Assembly: GCA_963971535.1 (NCBI GenBank)
Contig: OZ020589.1
Coordinates: forward strand, 87,867,796-87,931,795
Reading direction: 5' to 3'
Origin: Notolepis coatsorum
Lineage: Eukaryota > Chordata > Actinopteri > Aulopiformes > Paralepididae
DNA: 64,000 bases
Shown here: positions 59,008 through 64,000 of the stretch, piece by piece
Position numbering within the stretch: position 1 is the first letter of the stretch
Layout: each line of letters opens with the position of its first letter
Made by a program: the position numbers and the translations under genes
Notes under the pieces: generated by a model
What the model saw: the letters and a program-made list of their open reading frames with translations, nothing else
What the model was told of the DNA's origin: nothing
The model's database searches: none

Positions 59008-59225
59008 GTGGTGGAAGAAGTACCCAGTTGCTAGAAAAACCCAGATAAATGAGTACTTTGGTAAAGTAAAAGTAGATAAGTATTTGCTATTGAATGTACT
59101 TAAGTATCTAGAGTAAAAGTATGCATTCTACATGACGTTTGTGTATTCCAGTGTTTGGGAGCATTCAAACCTCAATCCATTGAACCTCTATAGGTTATGT
59201 TAAAGTGGTATGTGATCCAGTTATA
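59008..59225. repeat. Dispersed repeat (ACTTAAGTA family), copy 3
   Basis: Starts CAGTGGTGGAAGAAGTACCC, includes TGAATGTACTTAAGTATC and ends in GGTTATGTTAAAGTGG. Inverse of 12005-12190. Confidence 0.78.
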
Positions 59226-60395
59226 TAGTTGTAAAGGCCAAATGAGTGTTCTTGTTATAGATTATTATTAGTATTATTATTATCTATATATTAGAACTAT
59301 GCACTGGTAGACTGTCTTATTTTTGTTTGGACACTAGAGGGCTCACCACCCATTACAGCCCACTCCTATAAATAGCCAAGGTGATCACTGCAATCTTTGT
59401 GCACCTGTGATGAGGATACAATTTTCTACCTGTCTCACCGTTTGGAACTGACAATGGAGCACTTGACAATTGTTCTGATTTAACCCTTCATTCACCATCA
59501 TTTACCTTTGGACAACAATAAACCCTGTAAACCGTAAGAGGAGCAACTTTGGACATTCAATTCATTCAACATCACAACCTTGGGACTGAGTAAGATAGTT
59601 AATTGCGGGTGCATCATGGACGCTTGTCGATTCATTGGGGAGCGACAAGCGGCCACTACAAAGTAGAAAATGACCTCATGGAAGAAGGACGTGTGCTGAG
59701 TGAGTACAAAGCTGGAAAACTCCTCACGAAAGAAGGACATGTGTGAGTATAAAGTAGGACAAGCTCCCTCACCAAAAGGACTCCAGAGGTAAGAAGATTT
59801 ATGAATAACACCTCTGTTGTTGAAGACCTGGATAAATGAATTGATAGTAGCGTGAAGAGCTGAACCAGCCTTCCGTGAAGAAGACTGTGGAATGGATTAT
59901 GGAACGGACTATGTGCCGTATTAGAATTAAGTAGAACCATCGCAATTAATGATGTCTGGACGTGTGGAAACTAAATGGCGCAATGGACTGATTTAATTCC
60001 GATACAGCAGTGGACTACGGAAAGGAGCATTGAGGTATTGCAATTAAAGTCACTCTCGACGTGTGGAAACGAAATAACGTCGGCACATTGGCAACCTAAT
60101 TGAGTTGCGATATTGTGGATATGGAACTGACTGTATGCCGTATCGTTTAGAAGTGGAGCCATCGTAATTAGTGTCGTCACTGAACGTGTGGAAACTAAAT
60201 TGTTCTCTTGGACATTGTAGATGTGTGGCAAAACTAAAGCTATACTACATTACTGCATAATATACTAAGCAGAAAGGAAAGGAAACCCACTTTTGAACGC
60301 TCTGATGGCTCTGACGTCACACCAAGTGAATGCAACATTCAAACTACAAAGGATAAATAAAAAGAATAAATAACATGTCTGAAGCCAAGATGAGG
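59226..60395. other. Non-coding sequence with degenerate ~110-bp repeats
   Basis: From about 59900 to 60215, variants of a unit with GTGTGGAAACTAAAT recur (59964, 60061 and 60185). No gene or element border recognised. Confidence 0.5.
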
Positions 60396-60832
60396 CCAAC
60401 CAGTCAAGTACTGGCGAATCGCGTCTTGCTCTTTGCCATCGAGATGTACCTCATCTCCAGTACCTACTGTACTTCATTAACGAAAAACAAATGCACCCAG
60501 CATCTGACCAGGCCCCGCCCCAGTGCCGTACTATAAGGCACCGGGCGTGGTCACCACTCGCCCTTCCTCTATTTCGTTTCCATCATGGCAGATGCTTGCA
60601 CCCTGTGAACTAGCGTTATGAAAAGTATAGAGAATTGCGCAATGTTGAGTATTCGCCGGAGATTTGCCAACCCCTGGAATCTTCTCGGCATGTTCCAACG
60701 GCACGTCGGGTCTGTCCTGGTGTTCCTCGTCTCTTGGCAGCGGTTCGAGGGACAGCGTGTGATGTTTAGCTATCGAGCTAACTCGCACCAGGTAGGCTCT
60801 GTGCCATCAGGCATTAACACTGGTGTTAGTAA

Positions 60833-61140
60833 TGCTGCTTGTTGTCCTGTTGGACAACCGAGTTGTGTATCGGCGCAAGGGGCAGGATGTCTGGGTGAAC
60901 GTCCCTCTGAGTTGGACGTTTTCCAGGCTGCCCTGGAGCACGCTGCTAATACTAAATGCTATAATGCTGGGTCACTGTTCTAATGTTCCCCGCTGTGGGA
61001 TGTCACTAGGCATGGCGATGCTGGCATTGGTGATGTTGATCGAGTTGTCCCGGGAGACAACCGAGTTGTGTATCGGCGCCAGGGGCAGGATGTCTGGGTA
61101 AACGCTGTTGTTTTCCCCGTTACCCTGGAGCGCGCGGCTA
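60833..61140 (+). repeat. Tandem duplication in the DIRS-2 leader
   Basis: ACAACCGAGTTGTGTATCGG and GGGGCAGGATGTCTGGGT occur near 60856 and again near 61058, about 203 bp apart, each followed by an ACGCTG/ACGTCC stretch and CCTGGAGC. Confidence 0.85.
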
Positions 61141-61149
61141 ACGCTATGC

Positions 61150-62117
61150 TAGGGCTGGGCGATAAAACGATAACTATCGCGATAAATTATTTCCTCGAAA
61201 TAAACATGAAACGTGGTCGTAAAGTTTCGATATATCGATTTTCCAAGCTTGGATATGAGTACACGCACAACCAATCAGTGAAGGAGATGGCAGACAGCGG
61301 AAGGAGACCCGCACTGCACCTCTGGGTAGAGATGTAGGACTCAAGTAGTAAACAAGGCTGGCTAGGATAATTAGCTTGCACAGCGCTATTTTATAGTTTA
61401 CGTGCCGAGTGGGTGTGTGGCGTGAATTCTGAGGCCACGGTTATAGTAGTGTGGGGTATACGGTGGACGTCGTTGCAATGTATTGGGGCGGAACAGAGTA
61501 TTTTAGGGTGATATTTAGTACTTTGTAAACAAGGCTGGCTAGGATAATTAGCTTGCACGGCGCTATTTTATAGTTTACGTGCCGAGTGGGTGTGTGGCGT
61601 GAATTCTGAGGCTACGGTTATAGTAGTGTGGGGTATACGGTGGACGTCGTTGCAATGTATTGGGGCGGAACAGAGTATTTTAGGGTCATATTTAGTACTT
61701 TGTAAACAAGGCTGGCTAGGATAATTAGCTTGCACAGCGCTATTTTATAGTTTACGTGCCGAGTGGGTGTGTGGCGTGAATTCTGATGCCACGGTTATAG
61801 TAGTGTGGGGTATACGGTGGACGTCGTTGCAATGTATTGGGGCGGAACAGTATTTTAGGGTCATATTTAGTACTTTTTTCATGGGATACACCGTTTGTCG
61901 GCTAACTGCTAACGTGCGCGGACTGATGACGACATCAACTCGAGACATTCGTAGCAGCAAAACAAGTCTATTAATAGCCCGTCTATCGGCGCCGGGCATA
62001 AGAAGTTAAATAAACTTGACAGACATTATATCAACGATAATTATCGATATCGAGTTATATGAAAATAATTTTATAATTTTATCGCGATAACGTTTTTGGC
62101 CATATCGCCCAGCCCTA
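61150..62117. mobile_element. Non-autonomous hAT-like element (GGGCTGGGCGAT family, copy I)
   Basis: TIRs TAGGGCTGGGCGATA and TATCGCCCAGCCCTA, exact 8-bp duplication CGCTATGC (61142-61149 and 62118-62125). Same family as copy A, opposite orientation: its right end matches the left end of copy A for about 90 bp. No transposase. Confidence 0.93.
61348..61878. repeat. 177-bp tandem array inside hAT copy I, 3 units
   Basis: GTAAACAAGGCTGGCTAGG begins at 61348, 61525 and 61702. Units are nearly identical. They are the complement of the ~200-bp unit in hAT copy A. Confidence 0.95.
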
Positions 62118-62915
62118 CGCTATGCTATGCTGGGCTACTGTTTCTGTTTGTCTCCCCGCTGCGGGATGTATGTCTACAGTCTTCCCTTCTCTTAACCATT
62201 CATGCTGACGGTCAATCGGTGTCTAATGTGGGAGTATTGCGGGGGGGCTTTGTTTACCTTTTCATGGGTGAATGGGCTGAGGTCTAGGGCTGGTGTGCTG
62301 TTTGTGAATATATGAATGATATGCGGGACTGGTTCTTTGGTCCGCATCCCCTTAACGTGTGTGTATGGGCTAGCCCATTCTACAGTATATTGGTGGTGTT
62401 TAGTTCATTTATTCATTAACCCCTTCATGGTGCACACCACAGTGGAGTTTACTGGTTGTAACCACCACTGGTGCTCCGTGTTTAGCATCAGTCCTTTGCC
62501 TCTGGCATGTTGAAACAGTGCCCCGCCCGGCCGACGCCATGAGGTGGGTTGGCCCGGCGAGTGGCTGGTGGGCTGTGTTAAGCCTGTACCACCACGGTAT
62601 GGAATTGGCAGCGATTAGTAACTTTGTTCGACTTGCTGTTTTTTCTGTCAAAAATGGTGTCTGGTGGCGGGGCCATGAGGGCCAGCCGACGTCGAAACAT
62701 CGCGCAAGGTTGTTGATGTTATTAGCTTTGACCTAGCCGCAAGCTATAACCGCAGGGAGTTCCCTCCTCAGGGCTCCCCTCTCCGCAGAGGATCTTGGTC
62801 TTCCGCTAGAGCGCGGGCGGTATTTGTCCTAGGCCCCACACCGCCTCACGCCGCGCAGCCAGAGGTGAGAGCACGGCCTCGTCAGCGACTATGGCGAGGC
62901 CCTCAACAGGCGGCC

Positions 62916-63335
62916 ATGTTTCCCCCGCCAGAGGTATCCTGGGCGTTGAGTCAACAGGTGTCCACAAGGCCGACAGCCTTGGCGGCTGAGGGATCGGCTA
63001 TGTTGGATGAGCTCGGCTTGGAATATACAAGCCGTCGCCGTCCTGCCTCAAGCAGCCCGCTCTCCGATCACTCCCTCCCCCAACACCAGCGGAAAAGGGG
63101 CTCTGATTTGTTTCCTTTGGCTGCGGGCCGCGAGCCTTCGTTGAAGCGCATGCGGCCCCACGTTTCGCTTCTCATGGGGACAGGGGCTGACACCCAGTTG
63201 ATGGCTGAGCCTGGGTCTGTCCGTGAGAATGTTGTGCTGTCAAGCGGCTCCCACACCATAAGCTGTGTTTGGTTGAGCCTGGTGTTACCTGTCAACTACA
63301 AGTGTTGTCAGCAGGGGGGCTCGAAACCTTTTTGA
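62916..63335 (+). CDS. DIRS-2 gag-like ORF (139 aa from ATG)
   Basis: Start at MFPPPEVSWALSQQ; the frame is open from about 62865. It has a basic, Ser/Pro-rich middle (TSRRRPASSSPLSDHSLP) and RMRPHVSLLMGTGA. I recognise no domain; the role follows only from its position before Pol in a DIRS element and from the matching decayed region of DIRS-1 (49900-49490). The stop near 63335 may itself be a mutation, because matching text continues in other frames. Confidence 0.5.
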   Translation: MFPPPEVSWALSQQVSTRPTALAAEGSAMLDELGLEYTSRRRPASSSPLSDHSLPQHQRKRGSDLFPLAAGREPSLKRMRPHVSLLMGTGADTQLMAEPGSVRENVVLSSGSHTISCVWLSLVLPVNYKCCQQGGSKPF

Positions 63336-64000
63336 GGCACACAGTGCGGGCTTCCCCGACCTCGCCTTCGCCAGGCCGGGTATCATGTTGGTGCCTCCCA
63401 CTACTGAAAGATTGGCAGTGGTCTCGCAGGCGCGTGATTTGGGTGGTAGTAATATCACTGCAGGGCTACGGTGTGTAGGAACCCATGGGGGCCTCACACC
63501 TTGCATGTCCAGCTGCAGAACAACTCCTCAGCATGTTCTGGAGGGGTGTTCAGTGGGGGAGCTTTTGTCACCTAGACTGATGTCAGCTTCCCCCGTATCA
63601 AACCGGCCCTTTCTGTCGGGGTCCCCCCTTGGGTGCGATTGCCTCGTGGGTAGTGTCAGGGTCAGATGTCCCGACACGGAACGCTCTGCTCGCACGGGTC
63701 CAGGGTTGGCTACGCACAGCGAATGGGACCGGGCCGCCTATCTACAGTTCCTAGCGGACCTGCGCCAAATGGCGGCGGGTGTGTTGGGAGTATCATCACA
63801 TATGGCTACAGCAGTACCATATGTCGAGGTGGATGGAGAGAACGCTGAGGCGGGGACTTGTATTTACACAACCCCACCCGTTTTCGGGTTTGGTACAGAC
63901 CCTATTGTCAGGGTCACCAGCAGTGACAGCTCTGGTCAACAAGATCCAATCTCTGTGGACGAAGCAAGCCATCGTCGTGGCGTTTTCCTCCCGGTGTTCT
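63336..64000 (+). pseudogene. DIRS-2 Pol N-terminal region, partial
   Basis: The matching region of DIRS-1 is 49478-48750. An open stretch includes AAYLQFLADLRQMAAGVLGV and TAVPYVEVDGENAEAG. Frame changes occur before it. The RT catalytic blocks would lie beyond the window end. Confidence 0.6.

Larger units (their letters stand above)
60396..64000 (+). mobile_element. DIRS-type retrotransposon, 5' half (DIRS-2), truncated by window end
   Basis: The ITR-like start at 60410-60570 (CGCGTCTTGCTC, AAAAACAAATGCACCC, CCCGCCC and CCTTCCTC in the DIRS-1 order) is followed by a long leader, a gag-like ORF and the start of the Pol region. Sequence from 62320 onward aligns with the complement of DIRS-1 (50400-48700). 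A hAT (61150-62117) interrupts the leader. The exact 5' border is uncertain. Confidence 0.82.

Overview
The window looks like a teleost (ray-finned fish) chromosome segment made almost entirely of transposable elements. I recognise no host gene. The evidence is the mixture of families, all of them known from fish: L1/Tx1-type and CR1/L2-type LINEs, a BEL/Pao retrotransposon, two DIRS-type tyrosine-recombinase retrotransposons, several solo LTRs, tRNA-derived SINEs, many hAT-like elements with 8-bp target duplications, TTAA-specific piggyBac-like and Kolobok-like elements, and long CA and CATT microsatellites.

Layout. 1-3319: LINE tails and a hAT-like MITE. 3320-10476: a tandem pair of an 86-bp unit; unit 1 holds a 5'-truncated L1 (itself holding a solo LTR) and unit 2 a piggyBac-like element (holding a solo LTR and a hAT). 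11911-12190: a DIRS terminal fragment and a dispersed repeat. 12197-20179: a decayed CR1/L2 LINE containing a better preserved CR1/L2 LINE, which contains a 2-kb solo LTR. 20542-35919: one TIR-bounded DNA transposon grown to 15.4 kb by a full-length minus-strand L1 and a very young BEL/Pao derivative. 36418-37837: a Kolobok-like element folded into a long palindrome with a THAP domain in each arm. 38062-44691: a solo LTR containing a hAT, which contains a piggyBac-like element, a foldback and two more hATs. 44721-51639: a SINE, then a minus-strand DIRS element whose recombinase is split by a second SINE. 52168-54808: three related piggyBac-like elements nested and abutting at TTAA sites. 55042-60395: MITEs, minisatellites and a solo LTR. 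60396-64000: the 5' half of a plus-strand DIRS element containing a hAT, cut off by the window end.

Target-site duplications, and in several places an empty homologous site elsewhere in the window, allow the order of many insertions to be read directly. The best preserved coding sequences are L1 ORF1 (29328-30242, minus), the L1 ORF2 (one frameshift), the CR1/L2 ORF2 (open except for the solo LTR), and the BEL-derived 645-residue ORF. There is no operon logic here: the genes are independent mobile elements whose relationship is one of nesting.
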